Origin: 2-02-FULL-45-10 sp046590235
Lineage (GTDB): Bacteria; Patescibacteriota; Patescibacteriia; Magasanikbacterales; GWA2-37-8
Length of the DNA stretch: 64,000 nt
NCBI GenBank assembly: GCA_046590235.1
Contig: JBKJTY010000035.1
Coordinates: forward strand, 29,063 to 93,062
Reading direction: 5' to 3'
Shown: piece after piece, positions 41,841 to 51,653 of the stretch
Layout of the letters: each line of letters starts with the position of its first letter
Numbering within the stretch: the stretch's first letter is position 1
Position numbers and translations under genes: made by a program
The notes under the pieces: generated by a model
The model's input: the letters and a program-made list of their open reading frames with translations, nothing else
What the model was told of the DNA's origin: nothing
The model's database searches: none

Positions 41841-43163
41841 ATGATCGAAAAAATAAAAGTTGTTTCACTCGCTAATGACCTTGGTATGGGCGGAACAGCG
41901 CGACAAATTGTAACATTGGATAATTACATTAACAAAGACATCTTTGATCATCTTGTAATATCACTATCCTCAAACGATAATACACGACGTCAGAGGCTGG
42001 GCCAAGAAACCGTACGTGAAGCGGGAACGAGCGAAGAGGCAGCCAAAATAATACAAGAATTTGGGGCCCATATTGTTTACGGTCATAGACATGGGCGCAA
42101 TGAGCCTTCGCATGATGCTTTAGCACGTTTACTTACTGATCAGACGATAATCCATCAAAATACTTTTAGTGCTTTTGATGCTGGAGATTTTGGGAAAAAG
42201 GCAGTTCAGCATGTGTTTGTAAGTCAAACAAACGTTGTAAAATATTGCCGTCAAAACCGGTTACCATTTGTTTTTAATAAATTAAAAACAGTTTTTGCTC
42301 TCGTAGATGTTAATAACTTTGAAAAAAACAAACCAACAGTTGAAGAAATAGAAAAATATCGTAAAAAAATAGGTTTAAGGCAGGGCAGCTTTGTTGTGGG
42401 AAGAATTGCACGCCCAGTGGCGGAAAAATGGGATGATATGATGGTTCTTTTTGGAAAAAGAATTTCAGATCCGAAGCCTGATATTCAGTTTGTCGTTTAT
42501 GGGGTCCCTGAAAATAAAAAAGAACTTCTGAAAGTTGTAAACAGTAATATAATAATTTGCGACCCAACCGCGTCTGATAAGGAATTGGCCTGCTTTTATT
42601 CTGTAATAGATGTTTTGGTGCACGCCAGTCCTATCGGTGAGTGTAGTTCAGCAAACATAGCTGAAGCAATGCTGTTTGGAAAACCCATCGTGGTTAGCTC
42701 AACACCATTCCCGCTTTTTACATTTGGACGCAATCACACTAAAGATAATGGTCAAATTGAGCAGATAATAAATGGAGTTAATGGTTATATAGTAAAAAAT
42801 GCTGCAGCAATGGCCAAAGCTGTAATTGAACTTCAGAATAATAAGGAGGTAACAAGAGAAATAGGAGAGCGAAATCGCAAAAAAGTAATGGAAAATTATG
42901 ATGCAAATATTGGTGTTAAAACGTTAGAAAAAACATTTATTGAAACACTTGCGAGTAGCGGTAAAGAATTGAGTCCTGCAATCAACAAATATGCGGCAAC
43001 ATTAGTCTATTTCCCTTCAGAGCAGATGATAGCACAATGGTTTGACGAGTATGATAGACAACTTGCACATTTTTATGGCAAAGAGTACCATAATACTGCT
43101 TTTGAAGTATTAAAGTTGTTTTGGTGGAAAAATAAAAGCCGATTTAAATCTTATTTTAGGTAA
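41841..43163 (+). CDS. GT4-like glycosyltransferase, sister of the previous gene
   Basis: 440 residues, the same length as its neighbour. VVSLANDLGMGGTARQIVTLDNYIN matches the N-terminal GT-B glycine-rich loop; VVGRIARPVAEKWDDMM and IGECSSANIAEAMLFGKPIVVSSTPFP match the C-terminal domain. It probably arose by duplication of the upstream gene. Nucleotide gap 41786-41840 is AT-rich and holds nothing I can identify. Confidence 0.8.
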   Translation: MIEKIKVVSLANDLGMGGTARQIVTLDNYINKDIFDHLVISLSSNDNTRRQRLGQETVREAGTSEEAAKIIQEFGAHIVYGHRHGRNEPSHDALARLLTDQTIIHQNTFSAFDAGDFGKKAVQHVFVSQTNVVKYCRQNRLPFVFNKLKTVFALVDVNNFEKNKPTVEEIEKYRKKIGLRQGSFVVGRIARPVAEKWDDMMVLFGKRISDPKPDIQFVVYGVPENKKELLKVVNSNIIICDPTASDKELACFYSVIDVLVHASPIGECSSANIAEAMLFGKPIVVSSTPFPLFTFGRNHTKDNGQIEQIINGVNGYIVKNAAAMAKAVIELQNNKEVTREIGERNRKKVMENYDANIGVKTLEKTFIETLASSGKELSPAINKYAATLVYFPSEQMIAQWFDEYDRQLAHFYGKEYHNTAFEVLKLFWWKNKSRFKSYFR

Positions 43164-43184
43164 AAATAATATTGTATTCTAGCT

Positions 43185-44201
43185 ATGATTATTGTACGCG
43201 CGCCGTTAAGAATCAGCTTTATTGGGGGAGGCACTGACCTGCCTGATTTTTATTCTAGATATCCAGGTAGAGTCATCTCAACCACAATAGATAAATTCGT
43301 CTATATTACAATCAATCCAATGTATCGTGATGGTCGTTTTATCGTAAAATATCAAACGGTAGAAACGGTGGAAAAGCCAGAAGAATTAAAACACGACCGT
43401 GTTCGTGCGGCATTGCTTGATCTTAACGTCAAAAAAGGTTTGGAATTAAGTTCTTTTGCGGATATTCCTTCTAAAACAGGTCTTGGATCATCTTCTAGTT
43501 TTTCAGTCGCTCTTATTAAAGGTCTTAATGCGTTAGCTGGTAAAACAATGAGTCGCGGTGAAGCCGCTGAAGCAGCGTGTCGTCTAGAAATTGACCTACT
43601 ACGAGAGCCGATTGGCAAACAAGACCAATATGCAGCTGCATTTGGCGGTTTTAATATCTTTCAATTCAATTCTGATCATACGGTAACCGTTGAACCTGTG
43701 CTGCTTGATTTTAAAAAGCGTGCGACACTCGAGGATCATGTGTTGCTTTTCTTTACAGGTATTACACGTCAGGCTTCAAGTGTCTTAGTAGACCAACGCT
43801 CAAAAATTGATAAAAATTTTGAAACCTACAAGCAAATGTCCGATTCAGTTTACGATTTTCGTGACAAATTAGTTGAAGGAGATGTGGCTGGAATGGCAGC
43901 AATGTTACACGAAGGATGGTTGCGTAAAAAGAGCTTGAGTGACAAAGTGTCCAACGGGCCAATAGACAATCTTTATGAAGAAGGTATTCGAGCTGGGGCG
44001 CTCGGCGGTAAGGTTTTGGGCGCGGGCGGCGGCGGTTGTTTATTGTTTTTGGCTCCCCCAGAAAAGCATGCGGCAATCCTGCAAGCGCTTACAGAAAAAG
44101 CTAAACAAGAGGGTCTGGGAGACTCCCAAGAAATAAAAGTTAAATGTTCACAATCAGGTACTGATATCCTGTTTAATACTAGCTGGCACTCATACACCTA
44201 A
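43185..44201 (+). CDS. hddA: D-glycero-D-manno-heptose 7-phosphate kinase (GHMP)
   Basis: 338 residues. IIVRAPLRISFIGGGTDLPDFYSRYPGRVISTTIDKFVYI is the diagnostic start of HddA-type GHMP kinases. The P-loop GLGSSSSFSVALI lies near residue 103, and VLGAGGGGCLLFLAPP is motif 3. Members phosphorylate C1 of alpha-D-manno-heptose 7-phosphate. gmhA and gmhB follow within 5 bases of each other, and a hddC candidate lies at 38956. Confidence 0.9.
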   Translation: MIIVRAPLRISFIGGGTDLPDFYSRYPGRVISTTIDKFVYITINPMYRDGRFIVKYQTVETVEKPEELKHDRVRAALLDLNVKKGLELSSFADIPSKTGLGSSSSFSVALIKGLNALAGKTMSRGEAAEAACRLEIDLLREPIGKQDQYAAAFGGFNIFQFNSDHTVTVEPVLLDFKKRATLEDHVLLFFTGITRQASSVLVDQRSKIDKNFETYKQMSDSVYDFRDKLVEGDVAGMAAMLHEGWLRKKSLSDKVSNGPIDNLYEEGIRAGALGGKVLGAGGGGCLLFLAPPEKHAAILQALTEKAKQEGLGDSQEIKVKCSQSGTDILFNTSWHSYT

Positions 44202-44205
44202 TACT

Positions 44206-44802
44206 ATGAAAACATACATTAATAACTATCTTCAAGAAAATATTGATGCGATGAATGCAGTCTCACGTCTTGAAATTTCTAAAGCGATAGCGCTTTTACA
44301 GTCTACCTACGAACGAGATGGTCGTATTTATATTTTTGGAAATGGCGGATCACTGGCGCTCGCTACACATTGGGTAAGTGATTTTAATAAAACAGTCTTC
44401 AGTCACAATCTTGAATTGCACACTCGACGATTCCAAGCAATTCGCTTGCCGACCACTGAAGAAGAAATGTCAGCATGGGCTAACGACGTAGGCTTTGATA
44501 TGGTTTTTGCAGGCCCATTACAGAACTATCTCCAGGACAGTGATTGTGTTATTGCTATTAGCAGTTCCGGCAACTCCCCAAATATTATTAAAGCTGTTGA
44601 ACTCGCTAAAAGCCGTCATGTACCAGTGATTGGTCTGTCAGGTTTCGACGGCGGTAAATTAGCAGCCTTAGCCGATGCCGCGCTAGTTGTTCCGACTGAA
44701 AAAGGAAAATATGGACCGGTTGAGGGCGTCCATGGAGTATTGTTGCACCTCATCACCATGTATTTTCAAGCTTATTTTGACCATCTAGTGGCTAAAAAAT
44801 AA
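44206..44802 (+). CDS. gmhA: Sedoheptulose-7-phosphate isomerase
   Basis: 198 residues, a SIS-domain protein. IYIFGNGGSLALATHWVSDFNK near residue 43-64 and ISSSGNSPNIIKAVELAKS near 127 are GmhA hallmarks, as is VEGVHGVLLHLI near the end. It makes D-glycero-D-manno-heptose 7-phosphate from sedoheptulose 7-phosphate. Confidence 0.9.
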   Translation: MKTYINNYLQENIDAMNAVSRLEISKAIALLQSTYERDGRIYIFGNGGSLALATHWVSDFNKTVFSHNLELHTRRFQAIRLPTTEEEMSAWANDVGFDMVFAGPLQNYLQDSDCVIAISSSGNSPNIIKAVELAKSRHVPVIGLSGFDGGKLAALADAALVVPTEKGKYGPVEGVHGVLLHLITMYFQAYFDHLVAKK

Positions 44803-44805
44803 TAC

Positions 44806-45312
44806 ATGAGCAAAGGAATGAAAATAGCCTTTTTTGACCGCGATGGCGTAATAAACAAAAAGGCAGAAGAACATCATTATATTACTCGAGTAGAAGATTT
44901 TGTATTTAACAAGTCAATTTTTCAGCTTTTCCACAAATTAAAAAAGTTAGGTTTTGAGTTCATTGTTATTACAAATCAGCGCGGTGTTGCGCGCGGGCTC
45001 TATACCGAACAAGATTTAAAAAACATCCACGATCACATGTGTCAGAAATTGACAGAGCAGGGGATTACTTTGCTCGATATTTTTTATTGTCCACACGATA
45101 TCGGACAGTGCGATTGTCGAAAGCCTCAGCCTGGATTATTAGAGCAAGCATGTAAAAAATATACTATCGACCTTTCAAAGTCGGCGTTAATAAGCGATAG
45201 TAAAGGCGAGATTGAAATGGGTAAGCTTTTTGGTATTAAAAAATCAATATACATTGAATCTGATACTATAACCGATGATACGGCAAAAGAATTAGAACAA
45301 TCAACGTTATAG
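44806..45312 (+). CDS. gmhB: D-glycero-D-manno-heptose-1,7-bisphosphate 7-phosphatase
   Basis: 168 residues of the HAD superfamily. FFDRDGVINKKAEEHHYI gives the nucleophile/acid aspartates, VITNQRGVARGLY is motif II, and the zinc-binding CPHDIGQCDCRKPQPGLL with three Cys and one His is characteristic of GmhB. SDSKGEIEMG replaces the usual GDxxxD motif with SDSKGE, which is slightly unusual. It completes the GDP-heptose pathway. Confidence 0.88.
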   Translation: MSKGMKIAFFDRDGVINKKAEEHHYITRVEDFVFNKSIFQLFHKLKKLGFEFIVITNQRGVARGLYTEQDLKNIHDHMCQKLTEQGITLLDIFYCPHDIGQCDCRKPQPGLLEQACKKYTIDLSKSALISDSKGEIEMGKLFGIKKSIYIESDTITDDTAKELEQSTL

Positions 45313-45342
45313 CCCTCTGGATGAGCCTGGAAGGTTTAAACT

Positions 45343-46251
45343 TTGTCTTACTGGCAAGAAAGGATCAAGCGTATTGATTTTTGCCTTAAAAAGGAGTATT
45401 CTGAAGATGAATTACTCAACCAAAATATGGCCACTATTTCCGCCTGTTTAGTCGTTTACAACGAAGAAAAAGTTATTGAAAAGTGTCTATCCAGCATCAA
45501 GGGGTTAGCTGATGAAATTATCATTGTTCATGATGGACAATGCTCTGATAGAACTCTTGAAATAGCTAAAAAATATACAAATAAAATTTTTATTCGTGAA
45601 CATATCGGTGAAGCAGAGCCACACCGTGCTTTTTCTTTTAATCAAGCGAGTGGTGACTGGATTTTACAAATTGACGCGGATGAATTCCTCAACGAAAAAG
45701 ATTTTCCAATTATACGACAAAAATTGCTTAATCCAGATATAGGTGGACTGCTGTTTCAATGGGAAATGTGGACCGGAAGCAAAAGTGTTATTATACCCGG
45801 TTTCCGAAAAATGTGCTTTATACGCAAGGACTCTTTCCATTACTGCGGAGTACCGCACGAAGCTGGAACTGTAGATAAACGTTTGGAAAAAACTGATATA
45901 ACATTATTCCATCGTCCTGCCTATAATAACATTGCTTGGAGAGCATTTCTAAAAAAGCGCGCTAAGTGGGTTCCGGTGCATGCAAAATACTTCTTTCCCG
46001 AGCTAGTTAGCTATGACTGTTTTAACACTAGTCCAGAGAAGTGGATTAAAAGAACTGAGCGCGTTAAAAAATACATTGCATTTTATATTCTTGTTGAGCC
46101 GTTTAAAATGTTTTTAGGCCAACAAAAGAATGGTTTATGGAAGAGTTGGTCCGGGATAAACATTTCAATGCAGCATTTTTACTACTATTTGACTCTCTAC
46201 CTCCTGGTTAGGAAAATGAAAACAGCAGTACTACCTAAAGAACACTTATGA
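45343..46251 (+). CDS. GT2 glycosyltransferase
   Basis: 302 residues from TTG 45343; ATG 45427 (MATISACLVVYNEEKV) is the alternative and would begin right at the catalytic domain. SACLVVYNEEKVIEKCLSSIKGLADEIIIVHDGQCSDRT and ILQIDADEFL (DxD) are conserved. YCGVPHEAGTVD resembles the LPS-core GT2 subgroup, as in the gene at 37192. Confidence 0.8.
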   Translation: MSYWQERIKRIDFCLKKEYSEDELLNQNMATISACLVVYNEEKVIEKCLSSIKGLADEIIIVHDGQCSDRTLEIAKKYTNKIFIREHIGEAEPHRAFSFNQASGDWILQIDADEFLNEKDFPIIRQKLLNPDIGGLLFQWEMWTGSKSVIIPGFRKMCFIRKDSFHYCGVPHEAGTVDKRLEKTDITLFHRPAYNNIAWRAFLKKRAKWVPVHAKYFFPELVSYDCFNTSPEKWIKRTERVKKYIAFYILVEPFKMFLGQQKNGLWKSWSGINISMQHFYYYLTLYLLVRKMKTAVLPKEHL

Positions 46252-46964
46252 TGATACTTATCCAAACGATAGTTATACTAATTGCAGTAAAGTACCTATT
46301 ACTATCTTTTGGGTATAGTATTTGTTTTATTATTACTTCAAAGACTTTTAGGCAGCTAATTGTAAAAAGAAAAGCAACTAAGAATGAAAATGCTAGCGCA
46401 GATAAAGCAGTGCAGCCAGGTTTTTTGAGCAGAGTACTAAACGGTTGGTTGCGATACTCATTAATGTGCACCGGTCGGATTCCAAGTCACTTTATAAGAA
46501 GTATTCTTTATAAGAAGGTGTATCATGTACAATTAGGAAAAAAAGTAGTGGTCCATGGCGGGGCGGAGATTAGAGCTCCCTATAATGTTGAAATTGGAAC
46601 AGGCACTATTATTGGTGATAACGCAATACTAGATGGTAGGAACGGCATAGTAATCGGGAAGAACGTTAATCTAAGCACTGGAGTGTGGATTTGGACAGAA
46701 CAGCACGATGTGCAAAGCCCGCATTTTTCATGTAATAACCAGGGTGGGCGTGTTACTATCGGTGATAGAGTGTGGATTAGCGGTAGAGCAATTATTTTAC
46801 CTGGAGTTACTATCGGTGAAGGCGCTGTGGTAGCCGCAGGCGCAGTCGTAACCAAAGACGTAGAGCCATTCAGTATCTATGGCGGTGTTCCAGCTAAAAA
46901 GATAGGTGAAAGAAATAAAGATCTTGTTTATGAGTTTGATGGTAAGCCGCTAGCTTTTTATTAA
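46248..46964 (+). CDS. Left-handed beta-helix acetyltransferase
   Basis: 238 residues; the ATG overlaps the previous stop (ATGATGA). An N-terminal membrane helix covers residues 1-25. From about residue 95, hexapeptide repeats build a beta-helix (IGTGTIIGDNAILDGRNGIVIGKNVN; GDRVWISGRAIILPGVTIGEGAVVAAGAVVTKDV), ending YGGVPAKKIGER as in WbbJ/WcaF-type sugar O-acetyltransferases. The catalytic His is likely in WTEQHDV. It decorates a sugar of the glycan. Confidence 0.85.
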   Translation: MMILIQTIVILIAVKYLLLSFGYSICFIITSKTFRQLIVKRKATKNENASADKAVQPGFLSRVLNGWLRYSLMCTGRIPSHFIRSILYKKVYHVQLGKKVVVHGGAEIRAPYNVEIGTGTIIGDNAILDGRNGIVIGKNVNLSTGVWIWTEQHDVQSPHFSCNNQGGRVTIGDRVWISGRAIILPGVTIGEGAVVAAGAVVTKDVEPFSIYGGVPAKKIGERNKDLVYEFDGKPLAFY

Positions 46965-46972
46965 TATTGCAT

Positions 46973-47677
46973 ATGGATTCAAAAAACGAAATGGCTGTTT
47001 CGATCGTAATCCCAACGTATAATGAAGCAAAAAATCTTCCGCTGTTGCTTGAAGAAATATTCATGTATTTAAAACAGGCGTCTATTGAAGCTGAAGTTGT
47101 TATTGTTGACGATAATTCACCAGATGGGACAGGGGATATTGCTGAAGAGCTTAAAAGAACCTATCCATTGCAAGTAATCCATCGGACTGGTAAACTGGGG
47201 CTGGGGAGTGCGGTGCGCGCAGGTTTTAAAGTGGCACGAAACCCGATAATCGGCGTTATGGACGCTGATTTAAGTCATGATCCAGCAATCTTAAAGGAGC
47301 TCATACATTCATTAAATGATAATGATATAGTAATTGGTAGTCGATTTAATGAAGGAAGTACGGTTGAAAACTGGACAATTATTCGGCAGATAATTTCTAA
47401 AAGCGGGGTATGGATTGCCTGTAAATTAACTAAGGTTAAGGATCCTCTGAGTGGTTACTTTTTTTTAAAAAAAGAAAATTTAGAAAAGTTGGAGCTACAA
47501 ACAACCGGCTACAAAATTCTTTTGGAAATACTTGTAAAAATGATTGATGTTAAAGCGAAAGAAGTACCTTACACATTCCGAATGCGAAAATACAGTACGT
47601 CAAAATTAAACTTTAAAGAATTTATTTATTTTGGCAAACAGTTAATTGAGTATTCTTGGTATAAATTATTTCATTAA
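46973..47677 (+). CDS. GT2 polyprenyl-phosphate glycosyltransferase (DPM-like)
   Basis: 234 residues from ATG 46973. SIVIPTYNEAKNLPLLLEEIF, VDDNSPDGTGDIAEEL, GLGSAVRAGFKVA and VMDADLSHDP are the classic dolichol-phosphate-mannose synthase blocks; PLSGYFFLKK and VPYTFRMR follow. It would provide polyprenyl-phosphate sugar for the GT39-like enzyme at 48316. Confidence 0.9.
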   Translation: MDSKNEMAVSIVIPTYNEAKNLPLLLEEIFMYLKQASIEAEVVIVDDNSPDGTGDIAEELKRTYPLQVIHRTGKLGLGSAVRAGFKVARNPIIGVMDADLSHDPAILKELIHSLNDNDIVIGSRFNEGSTVENWTIIRQIISKSGVWIACKLTKVKDPLSGYFFLKKENLEKLELQTTGYKILLEILVKMIDVKAKEVPYTFRMRKYSTSKLNFKEFIYFGKQLIEYSWYKLFH

Positions 47678-47686
47678 AACTTTTTT

Positions 47687-48313
47687 ATGGCAAAAAATAG
47701 TTGGGATAGTTATTGGAAAGAAAATAAAAATAAAGAAACATTTTTTAATGGACTTGTTGCAGTATTGCGTAAGTATTACTTTGCAAAAGCCTTTGCTAAA
47801 TTTCTTAACCAACATCATCCAGTTAAAGGGAAGAAAGTTTGTGAAATCGGCGTAGGTTCTGGACTTACCTTGGCACATATTAAAAACCTTGGTGCTAGCA
47901 GTTGTGTCGGCGTTGATAATTCGAATGAAGCAATCGAATTGGCAAAGCAAGAAAATAAAACGTGCGAATTTGTCTTTGGTGACGCTTTTAAACTTCCGTT
48001 TGCGGACAAAGAATTTGATATCGTGTATTCACTTGGTCTAATCGAACATTTTAACAGAGATCAGCAGCGCCAAATTTTGGCTGAGCAAAAGCGAATTGCT
48101 AAGGAATGTGTATTTATCGAAGTTCCATACGACGTATTCTACTTTAGATGGTTATTTGCATTTAATCGTTCACGCGGCCGTACGTTAACCTTCAGTGATG
48201 AAGAATTATTTACCAAAGCTACTTTCCGTGATATTGGATTAAAAGGTGAAAGTAAGTTAATGCCAACTACCTTCTTCCTGACCATCGGACATTTTGAACC
48301 TAGTAATACTTAG
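47687..48313 (+). CDS. SAM-dependent methyltransferase
   Basis: 208 residues. VCEIGVGSGLTLAHIKNLG near residue 45, VGVDNSNEAIELAKQ, FAFGDAFKLPF-type and FDIVYSLGLIEHFNRDQ are class I methyltransferase motifs. The target is unknown. Confidence 0.8.
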   Translation: MAKNSWDSYWKENKNKETFFNGLVAVLRKYYFAKAFAKFLNQHHPVKGKKVCEIGVGSGLTLAHIKNLGASSCVGVDNSNEAIELAKQENKTCEFVFGDAFKLPFADKEFDIVYSLGLIEHFNRDQQRQILAEQKRIAKECVFIEVPYDVFYFRWLFAFNRSRGRTLTFSDEELFTKATFRDIGLKGESKLMPTTFFLTIGHFEPSNT

Positions 48314-48315
48314 GT

Positions 48316-49812
48316 ATGTGGGAAAAAATTCAAAAGATCTATAACCACAAATGGTGTAATTATTACCTTGTATTAGTGGGTTCTCTTTTGATATCTTTTT
48401 TTCGAATTGACCACCAAAGTCTTTGGTTGGACGAATCAATTAGTATTGAATGGGCGGCAAAAAAGCCATTGATTTGGATTTGGGAAAATGTTCCGAAAAC
48501 CGATCTTCATCCACCAGTTTATTACAGTATTCTGCATTTCTGGCAAAGCGTTTTTGGTGATTCAGTCTTTTCTATCCGCGCCCTTTCCGCATTATTCTTT
48601 GTAGGCAGTAGTTTGCTTATATATTACTTTGCGAAATTAATTTTTTCATCAGATAAAAAAGCATTGGTGGCAAGTTTGTTGTTCATAACAAATCCATTCG
48701 CCGTCTTGTACGCACAAGAAGTGCGCTCATACTCATTTCTGATTTTTTTAATTCTCATAAATGCTATTTTCTATTATAAAATAGTTTTCTTGAAAGAAGA
48801 AAATAAGCGTTTATATCTGTGGTACTTCCTAACGGCCCTCATTTTCATCTATACCAATATTATTAGTTTGTTTGTATTGCTAGCGCACGCAATCATTGTG
48901 CTTTCAAAGAAAGATTTGAATTTATTTAAGAAATTTTTATTTGTATATACTTTATTATTTTTGGCTTACATTCCCGTGCTGAAAATTGTACAAAGCGCTA
49001 ACAAGTTTGATTACTCATATTACTACACAGAAAAGTTTAACATTGTAATGCAAGGTGTCGTTGCTATAGCCGGCTTTATTGGCGCAAGAGTAAACGTCTT
49101 AAATGGTAAAAATCATATTTACGGCTTGTTAGCAGCGAGCTTGGCGCTTTACGGGTTGATTTTTCTTTTTGGTTTAAAAAATATAAAAAAATTAAATACC
49201 TACTTACTTTATTTTTTTGGTCTTTCATTAGCGATTACTTTAGCTGTAACATATAGTAAATTTCCAGTACCCGATCCTAAATACTTTTATGTAGCTTTCC
49301 CTTCGTTCATCCTCCTAGTCGCTAATATACTAGCTGTTATCGATAAAAAAATTATTAGGAATACAATTTTAGCTGCAGTATTACTGGTTAATAGTGTTTT
49401 TCTTTACAATTACTTTTTTGTAAAAGCGTACGAGAGAGAAAATTGGAAGTCAGCAGTAAAGCAGGTTGAACAAAACTATGCCACAGAAAAGAATAAAACA
49501 GCTGTAATGATAGCCCCGTTTTCTGAGCCGTATACAGCATGGTCATATTATAGTCAGGATAGTATTCCGGGTATTGGCGCTTTTAAATATGGAAATAGCA
49601 CCACATCCATAGAACGAGCTTTTAGCGAATTTAACAAACCAGCAAAAGACATTATTTATCTTTCGAGGTTTTTACAGCCGATGTACGATTCAAATGATAC
49701 TCTTAAAGCCGCGCTCGAAAGTCGGGGTTATGTAAAAACAGACGATTTTGAAGATACCAAAGTGATCTTTTGGCGCTATGACCGAATAGTTACAACGACC
49801 CCGTTAAGATAA
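48316..49812 (+). CDS. GT39/PMT-like membrane glycosyltransferase
   Basis: 498 residues with about eleven membrane segments. LWLDESISIEWAAKKPLIWIW near residue 35 carries the DE motif of the PMT_2/ArnT-like superfamily, and DLHPPVYYSILHFWQSVFGDSVFSIRALSALFF is the typical loop with HPP. The C-terminal 110 residues are soluble. It transfers a sugar from a polyprenyl phosphate carrier to a lipid or protein outside the membrane. Confidence 0.82.
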   Translation: MWEKIQKIYNHKWCNYYLVLVGSLLISFFRIDHQSLWLDESISIEWAAKKPLIWIWENVPKTDLHPPVYYSILHFWQSVFGDSVFSIRALSALFFVGSSLLIYYFAKLIFSSDKKALVASLLFITNPFAVLYAQEVRSYSFLIFLILINAIFYYKIVFLKEENKRLYLWYFLTALIFIYTNIISLFVLLAHAIIVLSKKDLNLFKKFLFVYTLLFLAYIPVLKIVQSANKFDYSYYYTEKFNIVMQGVVAIAGFIGARVNVLNGKNHIYGLLAASLALYGLIFLFGLKNIKKLNTYLLYFFGLSLAITLAVTYSKFPVPDPKYFYVAFPSFILLVANILAVIDKKIIRNTILAAVLLVNSVFLYNYFFVKAYERENWKSAVKQVEQNYATEKNKTAVMIAPFSEPYTAWSYYSQDSIPGIGAFKYGNSTTSIERAFSEFNKPAKDIIYLSRFLQPMYDSNDTLKAALESRGYVKTDDFEDTKVIFWRYDRIVTTTPLR

Positions 49813-49818
49813 TTTTCT

Positions 49819-50700
49819 ATGAATGAAAATAATAAAGCACCAGTTTCAGTTGTAATTGTTAACTATAAAACACCTGAGCTTACAAAAAAAGCGCTACAGG
49901 CTTTGTTTGCGTCTAGTGTTACGCCAGCGCAGGTTATTCTAGTGGATAATAAATCAGATGATGGATTATTCGATGTTGTTCGGAGTGAATTTCCTACAGT
50001 GCATTGCATTGCCAACGATACTAATGTTGGTTTTGCTAAAGCTAACAATTTGGCGATTCGGACTATCGCTAATCAGCCATATGTTTGGCTACTTAATAGT
50101 GATACAGAAACTGGTAAAAATAGTCTTGAGCAACTAGTTTCCTATATGGAAAAACACAAGGAAGTAGGCGCCCTTTCTCCACAGCTAGTGTATCCAACGC
50201 GTGAATGGCAATCGGTAGGTGGTTACTTTCCATCGATTAGTAATGTTTTCTTCTATTTAATTCCGTTAACCTATTTTTTACCAAAAAAATTTCGTTATAA
50301 GCTAAAAAGTATCGCACTGTTTCCACAACCGATCCAAAAAGATGGGGTTGAATTGGATTATGCTACGGGGGCCGCCGGCTTACTAAGAACTGAAGCTTTA
50401 AAAGAAGTCGGTCTTTTGGGTGAAGAATATTTTATGTACTTCGAAGAAACCGACCTATGTTGGCGGATGAAGCACGCTGGGTGGAAAGTTGTGGCGATTG
50501 ATACTGATCCAGTCATGCATGTCTACGGCGGTAGCTTTAAAACAAAATATGATGTTCGACGTTTGAAACTTTTTCAAGAAAGCCTAAAGATTTTTATTAA
50601 AAAGAATTACTCGGGAAGTAAAAAAATAGTTATGCTAGCAGAGATATTTTTGTTTGGCTCGCTAAGCCTTATGCTTAAGCGTATAAAAGCTCTCGTATGA
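49819..50700 (+). CDS. GT2 rhamnosyltransferase-like glycosyltransferase
   Basis: 293 residues. SVVIVNYKTPELTKKALQALFAS, NTNVGFAKANNLAIR (as NDTNVGFAKANNLAIR), LLNSDTE and ATGAAGLLRTEALKEVGLLGEEYFMYFEETDLCWR match the WbbL/rhamnosyltransferase-type GT2 group. The TGA overlaps the next ATG. Related by pattern to the gene at 51650. Confidence 0.88.
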   Translation: MNENNKAPVSVVIVNYKTPELTKKALQALFASSVTPAQVILVDNKSDDGLFDVVRSEFPTVHCIANDTNVGFAKANNLAIRTIANQPYVWLLNSDTETGKNSLEQLVSYMEKHKEVGALSPQLVYPTREWQSVGGYFPSISNVFFYLIPLTYFLPKKFRYKLKSIALFPQPIQKDGVELDYATGAAGLLRTEALKEVGLLGEEYFMYFEETDLCWRMKHAGWKVVAIDTDPVMHVYGGSFKTKYDVRRLKLFQESLKIFIKKNYSGSKKIVMLAEIFLFGSLSLMLKRIKALV

Positions 50701-51653
50701 TCTCACTAATCATTACTGTACTTAATGAAAAAGATACGTTACCAGAGTGGTTTGCCAGTATCAAAAAGCAAACACAGCAACCGGATGAAATTGTACTTAT
50801 TGACGGTGGATCAAGTGATGGAACATGGGAGCAGTTGCAAAAATATGCTAGCCAATCGGTAGTAATCAAACAATCCAAGGGTAACATTTCGCACGGTCGT
50901 AATGCGGCAATTCGAAAAGCCAAAGGGGATGTTATTGTTGCTACAGATGCTGGATGTGTGTATGCGGACACATGGTTCGAAGAATTGGTGAAACCTATCC
51001 TTTCGGGCAAAGCCGATTTTGCGACAACAGGTTTTGGGCCCTGGCTTAATACATCTGATACATTTGTTACACATCTCATTGCTGCTGTTACTATTCCAAA
51101 AAAGGCTGAATTTAGCCAAAAAGGATGGTTAGCTTCTAGCCGTTCCGTTGCATTTCTTCGTTCGGTATGGGATACTGTGGGTGGTTATCCAGAGTGGATT
51201 CCTATCTGTGAAGACGTCATTTTTGACCTAAAAATCAAGAGTAATGGCTTTAGAGAAGCCTATATCCTGGAACCATTAGTTTCATGGCGTCCGCGCACTA
51301 ATCTATCTAGTTTCTGTAAACAGCTGTTCCGTTACACCAAAAGCGATGGTCATGGTAAGCTTTTCTTCGGCAGACAGCTCCTCCGTTACGTAGTTTATCT
51401 TGGAGCAATTGTATTGCTAATGTGTGGAACCGCACTATGTATCGTAGTTCTTTTAGCAGGTATATGTCTCTACAGTTATAAATTTTTGTCGCGCTGGTGG
51501 TCGTTTACAAAATCAAAAACCTGGACTTACCGTTTGGTTGGCAGCTTGTGCATACCATTTATGTTGGGGCTAGGTGATGTTGCTAAAATGGCGGGTTGGC
51601 CAATCGGAGTGTTTGAACGCAAAAGTGGAAAAATTCGTTATCAATCTTTATGA
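50697..51653 (+). CDS. GT2 glycosyltransferase with C-terminal membrane segments
   Basis: 318 residues. SLIITVLNEKDTLPEWFASIKKQTQQPDEIVLIDGGSSDGT, VATDAGCVYAD and VGGYPEWIPICEDVIFDLKIK are GT2 motifs. Residues about 235-270 are hydrophobic, giving two membrane segments. It starts inside the previous stop and ends inside the next start, so translation is coupled. Confidence 0.83.
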   Translation: MISLIITVLNEKDTLPEWFASIKKQTQQPDEIVLIDGGSSDGTWEQLQKYASQSVVIKQSKGNISHGRNAAIRKAKGDVIVATDAGCVYADTWFEELVKPILSGKADFATTGFGPWLNTSDTFVTHLIAAVTIPKKAEFSQKGWLASSRSVAFLRSVWDTVGGYPEWIPICEDVIFDLKIKSNGFREAYILEPLVSWRPRTNLSSFCKQLFRYTKSDGHGKLFFGRQLLRYVVYLGAIVLLMCGTALCIVVLLAGICLYSYKFLSRWWSFTKSKTWTYRLVGSLCIPFMLGLGDVAKMAGWPIGVFERKSGKIRYQSL

